A stretch of 64,000 nucleotides of DNA from Solenopsis invicta (Eukaryota > Arthropoda > Insecta > Hymenoptera > Formicidae). Under the pieces are notes generated by a model. It did not search any database, was not told the DNA's origin, and saw nothing but the letters and a program-made list of their open reading frames with translations. This document shows positions 33,091 to 44,406 of this stretch, one piece after another. The DNA is taken from NCBI RefSeq assembly GCF_016802725.1, contig NC_052668.1:1364001-1428000 (forward strand), in the 5' to 3' direction. Every line of letters begins with the position of its first letter. The first letter of the stretch is position 1. The position numbers were made by a program, and so were the translations under genes.

Positions 33091-36000
33091 ACTCATTACA
33101 TTCTACTTCTTCATATTGTGTGTTTTCAGAATCGTTCATTTCTTTCATTGTCTGAGACAGATTCATCAAATGAGTCAAAGCCAATGTCGAGCCTTCTGTA
33201 GTATCTTTACAGTTAGCTCCGATGGAATGTTTGGAAGATAAATTACAAATAAGTAATGTTTTAAATCCACCTTCAAATTGTTCGCAACTTGGATTTCTGT
33301 TAGCAAATCCGTTGCTTCTTATCTGGCTGAAAAAATTTTCAGCCGGGTCTTGGTTCAAAAATTTTAAATTGAGCGATTCAAATTTAGCAGCACGAAGTGT
33401 TTTCCATATTTCTTGTGTGCCTTTCATAGTCCAAATCCAGTTTTTTAAATTAGGTGCAGTCTTACTAGGAATTTTTTTAGTCAGTTTTTCAACGTAACGC
33501 ATATTTTTGATTTTTTTACAGGCTTCTTGCCAAAATGCACAGTGTCCACTAGTAGCCGTTATTATACTACTTAATCCTTGCTGATGTTTGCCATTGAATG
33601 AATCAAATAAATCATTCATAAATCTGACAAATTCGCAAGTTGTGGATGCACTTTTGGACATAATCATGTCTCCTTGTTGTGTTGGGACAACTCCTGCAAC
33701 AAACAAAATACAGACAAAATTATTCTTAGATATTTTTGATATTATTTTAAAATTTACTTATAGTTATTTATTCATATACTTATTTACCTCCATTTACATT
33801 TAATATAACATCCATAAAATTTGACACTGTGCGACTAAATACTTGAGTTGCGTATTTAACCCTCATTTTGGGGATTAGCTTGGGAATAATGTGCTTCTCA
33901 GTTATTTTCTCCATTTGTCGGTATCTCATAAGAGAATTTTTATCAATGTCGTACGCTTTTTGAATATCATCCCAAGATGCGTATTTTTTGTTTAAAGCAC
34001 ACGATATTCTTGTGTCAGTATCTAAATCCTTTGTGAGAAGATTATTTCTGGTACCCTTTATCAAGTGTACGTAATCATACACAGGTATTACTTTATGGTT
34101 TTTTATCATAAAACTATTACCTGAAACAAACGAAAATATTCAAAGTCTTTATTACATATTAGAAACAAATTTAATAAAAATCATAAATATGGAGCGATAT
34201 AAGTAATAGAAAAGTGTACATTGTCTTGTAAATTATGTACTTACTTGTAGGTAAATTCTTCATAATGCGAATTTTATTGGAATCAGAAATTAAACTGTTA
34301 ATTGCAGCCATATTGGTACCACCCTGATCGCATACAACAGCCACAGGTATTAATCCCGATGCAGAAATGTTCACTAGCCATTGTTTCACGCATCGAATGA
34401 GTTGATGCGTTTTTGTAGTGCTCTCACAAAAACCGTATCCCAAAGGCATCTTGTTTCCAGATTTAAGACACCGAAGATAGAAAACTATAGCATGGTCAGC
34501 AATTTTTCTTGTTCTTCTCATTCCCCAGTCCTCAAAGCCAATGATTCGATCTTGCTTTTTATTGTAGTATAAAGCTGGTTGTAATGAAATTTCGTCCCAA
34601 ATGAGAGCAACATATTTGTCTCTGCTGTCTTTCAGATCCAACGCTATTTGTTCCAGATACTTTACTATTAAACGAGTACATCCAGCTCTAATAGGAATGT
34701 TGTTCAGTTGTGAATTCAAGGTGGAAATAGATGGGCAACTTAAATATTTACTTAAAAAAGTATAGCATGCACGGGATCTCTTATATATATTTATGCAAAA
34801 TATTTTATCCTCAATAGTATATCTTCGGGCCTGAAGAAAAAGATTTTATCAAACTGATCAAATTTATAATAAAACGTGTGTGTGTATACAAATTATAATA
34901 AAACATTATTAGGTAAAGGAACATGAAAGGATATTAGCTGTTATACTGAATGTTAAGTACCTGAACAGGAACGTCATTATTCCTTAAAATCATATTGACG
35001 AATTTCTCTTTCACAGTATTACTTGCGTTTGTATGTGTGAAAGAAATTGTGCCTTTGTTTTTTTTATAATTTATTGCAAGACGCTTCAAGTCTCTATTTT
35101 TACGTCTCAATTTTACGTTCATAATATGCAATGACTTTGCTCTCGGACTGAGATGAACAACACGTGTAATATGTCGTAAATTTGGTCTTCTTCCTTTGGA
35201 TGTATTTGCGAACTGTGTTTCCAAATTTTGTATCCTCTTCTCAAACATTTGGTTTAACGATGCTTGTTCATTTTGCAACAGACCGTCATGATGCACTAAT
35301 AATTCATTGTGCTGTTGCAATGTTCTTTCCATGTCTATTACACGTTGACCAATGTGTGGTTGTTCAATTTGTGGTTGCTCAATCTGTGGCTGTTCACTTT
35401 GCGGCTGTTCAATATCTGCCTGTTCAATCTGTGGTGGTACGGATTGCACATTATTATCCGTTGCAATATTGTCCACATCATTATTTTCCATTATCAAAGC
35501 AGGTACTGCTGTTTTCAGCAGAAATCGGTTACGTTGAGAGCAGCTATAATCTTTCTCCGAGAAATGCTTATGGCATACTTTATATTTTTGCAATTCATTA
35601 GCACAATAATTCTGCAAGTCATACAATTTCAAATTTTTTATCCATGCTGAGCATCTTTCTGCATCTTTGGGAAATTTATGCGAAGGAACTTTAACACCTG
35701 ACTTGCAGTTAGGAACGCAACAAGCTTTCACCATTTTTCTAAAGACAAAAGATATAAATTTTTTTATAAATAAACAATAAAAAAATCAATTAGTGCAGAA
35801 GAAGAATGGTTTTATATACTCTATATAATTTTCAATATATAATAAATTCAACAAAATTATGCATGATGACTTACCCAATTTTTTTCTGTATCTGGTTCCA
35901 CAGCTATTAGTTATCCAAGTAGATATTAGGTATCTCCAAAATAAGATTCCCTGAAGAATCTTTGTACTCCAAGATCCAAAAATCTAAAGAATCAAATTCA

Positions 36001-36813
36001 TATATTTCTTTTTAAACATATATGACTAAAATTAACATATGCATGAATAAAAATGTTAAAAATATGAAGAAATTTATGTATGAAAATACTAAAAATACTA
36101 AAAATCAACTAATAAATAATTAAGACATAATTCGCTCGTGTCAAAATCAACAAATACAAATATGTAACCTATTCTTTAAATTAATCCATTTGCTCATTTA
36201 TACTTACCGATGTCGTTAACAATCGTTAATAATCGTTAACGCTCAATTCGATTCAGTCGATTTCAATACACCAGTAACTGCCAGGGCAATTAAAAACACC
36301 ACGTTACACTGCACAACACAACACAACCGCACTGCACAATGATTCCAAACAATTCCAAATGATCCCAAATGATCCCGCATGGCACCGCATGGCCGGATAC
36401 GTAGTTCACAATTATAGAGGGTAAACTATTAGATGGCGCTGAAATACTAGACGAAATTTTCCCATAAGAGTTCATTGGGCCTGGCACGTGGCGTTCTGCC
36501 GGTGAATTGCTCGGGTGGACGGAGCGGAGTGGCCGCGCGCACCGCGATAAGTCGGACACCCGACACCCCGCAAACCATCCAGCGGCCGAGTGCGCGACAA
36601 CGCGTGATCCGTGCACCGCGATTTGATTGTATTAAGAGGAAAAACATTTATAATAAAGTTTGGGGAATAAAAGTGTCAGGGGAATAAAAAAGGTGAAAAG
36701 TGTTATTTGCCACCCCGCGCGTCTTCCTCCAAGTATCCTCCTCGTGGGTCCTAACCCTTCAGACGGACCGAATCCCAAAAAGTTTATTTTGTTGCACCCG
36801 CCGGTACAACAAA

Positions 36814-36835
36814 AATTGGTGTCAGAAGTGGGATG
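36814..36835 (+). promoter_or_regulatory. Likely primer-binding site region
   Basis: Immediately after the 5' LTR end comes ATTGGTGTCAGAAGTGGGAT, the position where a tRNA primer anneals. TGGNNNNNNAAGTGGGAT-like sites follow the LTR in many insect Ty3/gypsy elements. I do not assign the tRNA. Confidence 0.55.
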
Positions 36836-37387
36836 AAGCAAAGCTAATACTGCCGACATACCCTGAGTAGAGTCCGGAGACAACCAAGCTTCACCGTCAG
36901 AGGAGATACCATAAAATTGAGAGACGCAGCGATAAAGGTACCGACAAGCAGATAATCACGCAGGAGGGTAATCACCTACCCAGTGATTAACGTCCGGGGT
37001 CACCAACGCAGAGGAGCTGCAGGGACCAGAGGTAACGAGCCGACGAGCCAACGAGCCGACGAGCCAACAGGACGACGAGTCAACGAGCCTACGAGCCAAC
37101 AGACCCACAAGGAAACGGCACAACGACAGCAGTTGCCGCCAGCAGGAACGAGTCCCCAAGGGATCTTTGAGCGAGGCAAGCGAGAGCAACATGCGAGTCT
37201 TAGCGATACTGTAAGTCGAGATCACACTGTACTAATTCATAAAGCGAATGTCCGATCAATCGGATATACACTCCCCGAATCAATCGTGGTTATTAAGTGA
37301 AACGGCGCGACGCACGCTTAACCAAAGCCCGCGAACTCCCGTGCGACCGACGCGTTAGAGGAAATAATAGCGCAGGTAGATAGAGTA

Positions 37388-38701
37388 TTGACTTTACATG
37401 AGTTAAGCCGTAGTGGAGATACTCCCCCGGTAAACATAGTGACAGAACGCGAATTTTCATTCGACGAGTTAGACCCGAGCTTACTGGAGACCGACGCCAA
37501 CGACGCTCAACCGACTAATAGACGAGTTATACCATACGTCAGCAGGACGCCAAGTAGCCTAAGCCTTAGGCGCGAATTTTCGCTAACCTCTTACGAGAGC
37601 GATATTTTCGACCCTGAAGAAATTTATCGGGAGCAAGCCAACAGAATGGCAACCGGTGGAAATAGAACGCAAGAGGAAAATCAGAAAAATGAAGTAAACC
37701 TAAATTACGAGCATGAAGTGTTCACCGACCGACCTGGACCATCGGAGGCCCGATCGCGCGGAAATTCCAGGGATATTTTACCGGAATTAGGGGAATCCTC
37801 CGCATTGTCAGAACTCCTACGCGACTTAACGTATTATCGAAATCGGCAGGACCGAATAGTAGAGCGCATTCAGGCGCAACTCGCGTACCCGACGGAACGG
37901 CGAACAAGCCGCGCGCGCGGGAGTCACGGCGCTGATATTTCGTACGGCCGTACGCAAGGAGATGTCCGCGCGCGATTTGATATTCCACAAAATTACCTTC
38001 GATTAAAGGAAGCGCGCGACATGATACCAGAATTCGACGGTACTTCAAGAAACCGAGTCCGGGAATTTTTAAACGCGAGCAGTTATGCGATGAAAAATAT
38101 TGATCCCCTCAACGAATATACTTTATTAGAAGCGATACTCTGTACAAAGCTCAAAGGCAGAGCGATGCTCGATTTTCAAACTCGCGATATCCAAGACTTC
38201 GAGCAACTAAAAGAAGCCCTCGAGAAGGAATACCTGAGTAAACGAAGCACAAGTCACTTGCAAATCGAATTCAATTCATTGAAACAAAAACATGGAGAGA
38301 GTGCACAAGATTTCGGCCGAAGAGTCGACACGTTAGCCATGGAACTTTACGAAGCCATGATAGAAGAAGGGACACGCGAGCCCGAGCACCAAAAAGCTAT
38401 CTTAAAAATGATCAAATTACAAGCGCTGCATAATTATCAACACGGGCTAAATGAAGAAATAAGATTAATAGTACGCTCACAAAAATACAATACACTGCAA
38501 GAAGCGATGGCCGGAGCCAGCGCAGAAGAAAAAGTAAAGGGATCAAATTATCGAAATAATTATCAAAATAAGTCGAGAGCAACTGACGGCCGACAAAAAA
38601 CTCGAGTCCCTAATGCCAAAGATGCGGGAAGATGGGGCACTATGCACGAGAATGTCGAAGTAAATTTGTATTACCGAGAGCGGAAGGAACCTCTCGAATA
38701 A
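37388..38701 (+). pseudogene. gag: Gag of the Ty3/gypsy element
   Basis: Open frame of about 437 codons, in fact open from about 37322, with no convincing ATG at its start (first internal Met near residue 88). Residues 1-200 are charged and disordered; 200-400 show the capsid-like segment (MIPEFDGTSRNRVREFLNAS ... AILCTKLKGRAMLDF). The nucleocapsid zinc knuckles that should follow are not in this frame: the frame slips near 38611-38614 and the knuckle (C-x2-C-x4-H-x4-C, 38614-38655) reads in the pol frame. The start codon may lie in a spliced or frameshifted leader. Structural protein, binds and packages element RNA. Confidence 0.8.
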
Positions 38702-41700
38702 ATGTTGTGAATAAATTCTGTCAACACTGCAAAAAGTCTGGACATGTGCGCGACGAATGCTGGTCGCTGCACGGTCGACCCAGCGGAGAGAATGCGAGAC
38801 AAAGAGAGGCGAGTGTCAATCAAGCGGCACGACGCAAATACTATGATAAAAATTCAGCCGTAGAAAGGTACAAACGAAAAGATAATTTGGAAAAAGACGA
38901 GAGCAATGACGAAAAGGAAGAAGATAAACGACGAGTACGTCCCATATCGGAATATAAAATTTCTCACATGAAGCGAGAGAAACCAGTCGACACTGCATTG
39001 GACCTAGTTACACTACCGATTCGCGAGGTAAAGCGAAATAAAGTTGATTTACTTTATGATACAGGAGCGGCTATCTCAATGATAAAAATGAAGAATTTTA
39101 AGGAAACCGCCCTAGTACACGAGGAAAAAATAAAATTGACCGGAATTACAGGACACGCCATGTCAACAATAGGAAAAGTCTACGCTACTATTATATTAAA
39201 GGATCGCGAACTAACGCACCCATTCTATGTAACGCGAGACGACTCATCGCTCGAATATGACGGAATTCTAGGAGCAGATTTTATTCAGAAGTACGTAGGC
39301 ACATGCGATTACCGTTACAAACTGATTAAAATCGAGGATAATTATTTTAAATTGCATCCACATAGAAAAATCACATTAAAGCCGAGAAGTGAAACGATTG
39401 TGCAGGTCACGGTCGATCGAAACGTGATAGGTGTGACGCAACCAGAAGAGCCGTCACCCGGTGTCTTTATCGGGAGCTGCTTAGTAGAGCCCCGCGAATT
39501 TGAATGCCCCGTAAGCATACTAAACACGACTGAGAACGAAATAAAAATGGAAGTTCCGCACATTAAAATTGAAGAATTAACAACGCCTATTGAGAAGCCT
39601 ATAAATACAGTAGCAAAACAAGAAGAGACAAAAATCTGTCGTCAGGAAAAAATCCGCAGTCTCTTAAAAATTTCTCATCTCAATGACGAAGAGATGAAAA
39701 CACTGGTTTCGTTATGCGAAGGATATAGCGACGTATTTCATCTCGACGGAGAGCCACTGTCATGCACGAGCGGAGTATCGCACGAGATAACGACACAAGC
39801 CGATACCGCAAGCATAAACGTACGCCCGTACCGACTCCCCGAGAAGCATAAACAAGAAGTAAACAAACAAATCAGTGAAATGCTAGAACAAAAAATTATA
39901 CGACCTAGCAGCAGTCAATGGAACGCGCCTTTATTAGTAGTGCCTAAAAAAGCAGACGCTTCAGGCAAATCGAAACTTCGCATTGTTGTGGATTTTAGAA
40001 AATTAAATGACCGTACAATAGGAGACTCATTCCCTATACCAAATATAACGGATATACTAGATCAATTAGGAAGCGCGAAATATTTTACTACGCTGGACCT
40101 TGCCTCGGGTTACCATCAGATAGCAATGGCCGAGAAAGATAAGCATAAAACTGCATTCTCTACGCCCTACGGACACTACGAGTTTAACCGTATGCCATTT
40201 GGACTTAAAAATGCACCAGCAACATTCCAGCGATTAATGAATACAATACTAGCAGGCCTGCAAGGACTGCAATGCCTAGTATATTTGGACGACATTGTAA
40301 TTTACGCATCCAGCCTGGAAGAGCACAATAAAAGATTAAAGAAAATATTCGATAGATTACGAAAAAATAAATTAAAGCTACAGCCAGAAAAATGCGAATT
40401 TTTACGCAAAGAAGTAATTTATTTAGGGCATATTATAACAGAGAACGGAATTTTGCCCGAACCAACGAAATTAGACGCAGTAAATAAATTCCCAGTACCA
40501 AAAAGCGTCAAGGATGTACAATCATTTATAGGACTAGCCGGATATTACCGCAAATTTATTGATAACTTCTCAAAAATTGCACGACCTTTAACAAACTTAA
40601 CAAAAAAGGAAGAAAAATTTGCATGGACAACAGAACAACAAAACGCGTTTGATACACTAAAAGTTAAATTAACTACCGCACCCGTCTTGAAATATCCCGA
40701 CTTCGAACAGGAATTCATAGTAACGACGGACGCATCAGATTACGCCGTCGGAGCAGTGTTATCACAGGGCGAGGTAGGGCAAGACCGCCCGATCGCGTAC
40801 GCGAGCCGTGTATTATCACGCGCCGAGAAGAATTACAGTACAACAGAAAAGGAACTACTAGCAATCGTATGGGCCGTAAAACATTTTAGACCATACCTTT
40901 ACGGAACAAAATTTAAAATAATTACAGACCATAAACCATTAACATGGTTATTTAGTGTAAACGACCCGGGATCGCGATTAATCCGATGGAGATTAAAATT
41001 AGAAGAATACGACTACGTTATACTGCATAAGTCGGGTAGAGCCAACGCAAACGCAGACGCGTTGAGCCGAAATGTGATCGCCACGGTCAACGTCATAAAC
41101 GAAGAGGAAGAAGAAGAAAGAGAAGAGAATACGATAGCTCCAATAAGAATTGATAATGAAGAAGAAAGAAAGGAAATCCTTTACGAGTATCACGATGCAC
41201 CAATAGGAGGGCATCAAGGAATAGATCGCACCTTAAAAAGAATTCGAATGCGATATACGTGGCCAGGAATAACCGCGGATGTCGAGAAATATATCTCGAA
41301 ATGTGAACTTTGCCAAAAAAATAAATTAAAAAATAGAAAAAAGGCACCTCTAATAATAACGGATACACCAGAGGGCCCATTCGAAAAATGCGCTCTTGAC
41401 ATAGTTGGACCACTAACTGTGACGGACAACAACAATAAATATTTACTAACGTTTCAGGATTGCCTAACGAAATTTAGTAAAGCAATACCCATACCAAATC
41501 AAGAAGCTAATACAGTCGCGAAAGAATTCACACTAAAAATAGTACTTGAACACGGAATACCTAAGAAAATATTAACAGATCAGGGAACTAACTTTGTCAG
41601 CGAAATATTTAAAAATGTTTGTCGATTATTAAAAATCGAAAAGATTCAAACGACAGCCTACCATCCAGAGAGCAACGGAGCATTAGAACGCACTCACCGA

Positions 41701-42210
41701 ACTCTTACGGAATATTTACGTCATTATATTAACGAAGACCAGACGGACTGGGACGAGTGGATACCTTACGCAATTTTTGCATTCAATACGACTCCTCATA
41801 CAGCGACAGGATATACACCATTTGAACTAATCTATGGACGTCAAGCTACCCTACCGTCAACACTAACTATCCCCCCAAAATTCACGTACTCCTACGAAGA
41901 TTACGCCAAGGAATTAAGAGAACGAATACGTGCAACGAACCAGATCGCAAAGGAAAACTTGAAGGAAGAGAAGCAAAAGGCAAAAGAATATCAAGATAAA
42001 AAATCAAAGGAAATAAATTTTAAAATAGGCGATAAAGTATTATTATACGACGAGACGCTACGACGCGGACGATCGAAAAAACTCGACGCGTTATGGACAG
42101 GACCGTATATAATTTTAGAGAAAAATTCCGATGTTAATTATACAATAAAAAAGGGGCGGAGAAAGATTCTAACACACGTCAATAGACTTAAAGCCTATAT
42201 AGACTATTAA
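38614..42210 (+). CDS. pol: Pol polyprotein: knuckles, protease, RT, RNase H, integrase
   Basis: Open from 38614, first ATG 38632 (1192 residues). In order: two CCHC knuckles (38614-38655 and about residues 29-42); retroviral-type protease with DTGA near residue 143; reverse transcriptase from about 420 with YLDD at about 551; RNase H (TDASDYAVGAVLS near 698, TDHKPL near 763); integrase with an H-H-C-C finger (about 853-895) and Asp in ALDIVG (about 923), Asp in TDQGTNF (about 983) and Glu in ALERTH (about 1019). All catalytic motifs look intact and no internal stop occurs, so this part is under little decay. A TAA immediately upstream (38611-38613) in this frame separates it from gag. Confidence 0.93.
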   Translation, partial: CQRCGKMGHYARECRSKFVLPRAEGTSRINVVNKFCQHCKKSGHVRDECWSLHGRPSGENARQREASVNQAARRKYYDKNSAVERYKRKDNLEKDESNDEKEEDKRRVRPISEYKISHMKREKPVDTALDLVTLPIREVKRNKVDLLYDTGAAISMIKMKNFKETALVHEEKIKLTGITGHAMSTIGKVYATIILKDRELTHPFYVTRDDSSLEYDGILGADFIQKYVGTCDYRYKLIKIEDNYFKLHPHRKITLKPRSETIVQVTVDRNVIGVTQPEEPSPGVFIGSCLVEPREFECPVSILNTTENEIKMEVPHIKIEELTTPIEKPINTVAKQEETKICRQEKIRSLLKISHLNDEEMKTLVSLCEGYSDVFHLDGEPLSCTSGVSHEITTQADTASINVRPYRLPEKHKQEVNKQISEMLEQKIIRPSSSQWNAPLLVVPKKADASGKSKLRIVVDFRKLNDRTIGDSFPIPNITDILDQLGSAKYFTTLDLASGYHQIAMAEKDKHKTAFSTPYGHYEFNRMPFGLKNAPATFQRLMNTILAGLQGLQCLVYLDDIVIYASSLEEHNKRLKKIFDRLRKNKLKLQPEKCEFLRKEVIYLGHIITENGILPEPTKLDAVNKFPVPKSVKDVQSFIGLAGYYRKFIDNFSKIARPLTNLTKKEEKFAWTTEQQNAFDTLKVKLTTAPVLKYPDFEQEFIVTTDASDYAVGAVLSQGEVGQDRPIAYASRVLSRAEKNYSTTEKELLAIVWAVKHFRPYLYGTKFKIITDHKPLTWLFSVNDPGSRLIRWRLKLEEYDYVILHKSGRANANADALSRNVIATVNVINEEEEEEREENTIAPIRIDNEEERKEILYEYHDAPIGGHQGIDRTLKRIRMRYTWPGITADVEKYISKCELCQKNKLKNRKKAPLIITDTPEGPFEKCALDIVGPLTVTDNNNKYLLTFQDCLTKFSKAIPIPNQEANTVAKEFTLKIVLEHGIPKKILTDQGTNFVSEIFKNVCRLLKIEKIQTTAYHPESNGALERTHRTLTEYLRHYINEDQTDWDEWIPYAIFAFNTTPHTATGYTPFELIYGRQATLPSTLTIPPKFTYSYEDYAKELRERIRATNQIAKENLKEEKQKAKEYQDKKSKEINFKIGDKVLLYDETLRRGRSKKLDALWTGPYIILEKNSDVNYTIKKGRRKILTHVNRLKAYIDY

Positions 42211-42401
42211 AATTAAAAATAAAAAGGAGAAACTCACCAATGAGGAGAAATCCATACTGCAAAAATCCCCTCACATCGAAAAGTTTGACAGTCACTTATT
42301 AAAACATAATCACTATAGTCCATGACATAATAATCCTTACACAATAATAAAAATACACAGAATCTTAATAACAAAAAAAAAAAAAAAAACTACATTACGC
42401 C

Positions 42402-43807
42402 ATGGATAAAATAATTAAAGGCGACCCTCAGCGAGGGCACGACATGCGGCCGCAAACCAAGCCGCACGACCTCGACCACGACCAAGTCCAGCACCGGGGG
42501 CCACATCGGCGTCACGATCAGGAAGACGGCCATGACCTCGACCTCGCTCCTGAACGAAACCCAACTCTTCCGGGGCACGGTCTAACACAGGGAAAAAACG
42601 AAGCCCACGACGAGCGTATAGTTCTATAAGGAACCGCATCCTCGCATGCGGCTCGAGAGGAGCAAGTTCCGGAGCCACTAAGCCCAGTTCGATTTCCGGA
42701 AACGAGTCCAGAATGGGCAATCGGAACCGTAACCCATGATAAGGCTAATTGCACCGCACGACAGCAAGAGCAAAACTAAAAAGCAAAGCAGCAACGAGTC
42801 GCTGAGAACTTTGAAGGAGATGCTGACAAGACACTCCATACGAAATAAAAGACGATAAGAACCCAAAAGTAAAACTACCCGACAGACGAGCACACGTGCA
42901 GACAAATACTACCGTACACTAACATCATTATCATATGTGATTACAGGACAGAGCAACGTTAGGGATAGCGCTAAGCCAAACCGTGGGAACTTGTTTGCTA
43001 TAATTGAAATAAAAAACCCCCTAGTCGCCACAAATACAGAATTGCGTTCGTATATAAGATTATCAAAAGACAGCTGGCGATCATGTAAAGAAACCAACAG
43101 AAAATATATATGCGAAAATTTTTTTTTTTTCAATACGCCGCGCAAACATTAACCCGATTTGCGAAACAGATATCTATGTAGAAAGTAAGCCACAATGTAA
43201 TAAAAACTGTAATATTAAATATGTCGAATCTAATAATACCTTTTGGATACCGTTACATGATACACACTCGTGATTATATTCATCACCGATAAAATAATCG
43301 ATAATTATTAAATGTAAAGACCACGGGCAAGTAAAGAATACGATTGAAAATACAGGGAAAATTTTATTACGAAATAATTGTGAATCAATAACTCACGAAA
43401 TAACGTTAAAAACGCAAAGTATGGTAAACGAGATAAAATTAGAATCATTTTTACCTGAATATAATATCTCAGTACTAGAAGAAAAGATAAAAACAAACAT
43501 GCCTCAGCAAACGGAAATAGAAAAGATTATCCAAGACCCCTCAAAATTAAGGAACTTAAAAACGAAATTGAAAAAAATAAACAGTGAATTAGACAATAGC
43601 TCGTATTTTCAATCAGAAACCTTTATTTACCCTATGGCAACTAGCGGATCAGCTATACTGTTAACCGTAACAATCGCCATAGGAATAATAATATATATTA
43701 TGCAGAAAAAGAAGCGGAGTCAATCCAAGAAACGTGTAACAGTAGAAGACGCCGACGATGAATTACGGCTACCAAGATCAAAACATAGACATAGTACACG
43801 TTTCTAA
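42402..43807 (+). pseudogene. Env-like third ORF, degraded
   Basis: The interval after pol holds several broken plus-strand frames. 42937-43152 includes EIKNPLVATNTELRSYIRLS and ICEN. 43150-43420 contains Cys-rich NPICETDIY...CNKNC with stops. 43421-43807 is an open C-terminal frame of 128 codons with a hydrophobic segment (SAILLTVTIAIGIIIYI, about residues 71-87) followed by a KKKR stop-transfer run and a cytoplasmic tail. This is the layout of the envelope C-terminus in insect errantivirus-like elements: ectodomain, single membrane span, short tail. Multiple stops and frame changes make it non-functional. The first part (42402-42629) is GC-rich and charged, and may be foreign or out-of-frame. 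Family assignment is by layout and position only. Confidence 0.65.
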
Positions 43808-43858
43808 ATCAAATTTTTCTCATTGCAGAAAAACTCCGTTCCTCCGTTTTTCTTTCCC

Positions 43859-43872
43859 AACGGGGGAGGGGT
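43859..43872 (+). promoter_or_regulatory. Polypurine tract
   Basis: A G-rich purine run, ACGGGGGAGGGG, directly abuts the TGTTG start of the 3' LTR. This is the plus-strand priming site expected in LTR retrotransposons. Confidence 0.85.
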
Positions 43873-44406
43873 GTTGTAGCCTCATAAGCTACCTTAATTG
43901 TCTTGCATATCCGCTTAGCAACAATCACGCCACGAGCGCTCGTTGCACCGGAAATGCAAGATTGCGGAATTTGTCAATCGCGCGAGCAGCGTAAGCATCG
44001 CACGATTGACGCGAGCATGACCATGGTCACCGCAAGGGCCTAATGCCCCACCATATCAATAATACAGAAACTATAAGTTAGGCTGCCTAATTATGGGCAG
44101 CGGGAGATTCTTACGAAAAGCACGAACGGCACGCGCGCGCTCCGCGATAAGTCGGACACCCGACACCCCGCAAACCATCCAGCGGCCGAGTGCGCGACAA
44201 CGCGTGATCCGTGCACCGCGATTTGATTGTATTAAGAGGAAAAACGTTTATAATAAAGTTTGGGGAATAAAAGTGTCAGTAAAAAAGGTGAAAAGTGTTA
44301 TTTGCCACCCCGCGCGTCTTCCTCCAAGTATCCTCCTCGTGGGTCCTAACCCTTCAGACGGACCGAATCCCAAAAAGTTTATCTTGTTGCACCCGCCGGT
44401 ACAACA
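43873..44406 (+). repeat. 3' LTR of the gypsy element, 534 bp
   Basis: TGTTGTAGCC to GGTACAACA, followed by the ATAT duplication. It matches the 5' LTR with few substitutions outside one block (44106-44141) that is about 100 bp shorter. Contains ATAATAAAG (about 44250), a possible polyadenylation signal. Confidence 0.93.

Larger units (their letters stand above)
31007..35734 (-). pseudogene. THAP/P-element-like transposase gene (interrupted)
   Basis: Exon 35734-34934 encodes a THAP finger (MVKACCVPNCKSG, SHKFPKD, the Trp in AWIKNLK, C-H-K-H-F, TAVPAL) and an IEQPQ-repeat linker. Exon 34719-about 34240 carries the first Asp (IWDEISLQPA) and the second (VCDQGGTNM). Exon 34109-about 33788 and exon about 33690-33017 continue through the insertion domain, with the Glu in DPAENFFSQIR. 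The last coding part resumes at 31449 and ends at 31007 with a C-rich tail (CEKCAKNH, CSVQCTH). Between them lies a 1.57-kb Mutator-type insertion flanked by a 74-bp repeat of this gene. All three catalytic acids are present and, apart from that insertion, I see no frameshift, so this copy died late. Confidence 0.88.
29900..36455 (-). mobile_element. P-element-like transposon inserted in the 5' LTR
   Basis: Inverted terminal repeats of about 55 bp with a single mismatch: TTCGTCTAGTATTTCAGCGC at the left and its inverse at the right. The adjacent 5-bp direct repeat ATTTT (29895-29899 and 36456-36460) is the best duplication I can read; P elements normally make 8 bp. The minus-strand gene (35734 to 31007) encodes THAP finger, DDE core and C-terminal domain. 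The gene is interrupted by a Mutator-type fragment. The transposon is younger than the LTR it sits in. Confidence 0.9.
29616..36811 (+). repeat. 5' LTR of the gypsy element, split in two
   Basis: The left part is 29616-29899 and the right part 36456-36811, together about 640 bp against 534 bp for the 3' LTR. The extra length lies between the shared blocks ATTATGGGCAGCGGGA and CGCGATAAGTCGGACACC. Part of it (36484-36533) matches 27681-27730 of the unrelated solo LTR in reverse orientation. Confidence 0.9.
29616..44406 (+). mobile_element. Ty3/gypsy retrotransposon with env-like third ORF
   Basis: Both LTRs begin TGTTGTAGCCTCATAAGC and end GGTACAACA, and the whole is flanked by the 4-bp duplication ATAT (29612-29615 and 44407-44410). 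Order: 5' LTR (split by a 6.6-kb P-like element), leader, gag, pol (protease, reverse transcriptase, RNase H, integrase), an env-like region, a polypurine tract and the 3' LTR. Integrase after RNase H defines the Ty3/gypsy order. An env-like tail with a membrane segment suggests the errantivirus-like group. Without the insert it is about 8.2 kb. LTRs differ by few substitutions but by one block of about 100 bp. Broken: the gag/pol frame and the env region both carry lesions. Confidence 0.92.

Noticed and set aside
35182..35650. Plus-strand ORFs with repeated Cys-Gly-Cys or hydrophobic units
   Set aside because: Antisense of the IEQPQ-repeat linker in the THAP transposase.
38595..38601. A-run resembling a -1 ribosomal slippery site
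   Set aside because: The shifted frame meets TAA at 38611-38613 before entering pol, so it cannot produce the fusion here.
40999..41435. Minus-strand ORFs opposite pol
   Set aside because: Antisense shadows of the integrase region.
42402..42754. GC-rich ORFs on both strands after pol
   Set aside because: No recognisable domain and mutually antisense; treated as part of the degraded env-like interval.
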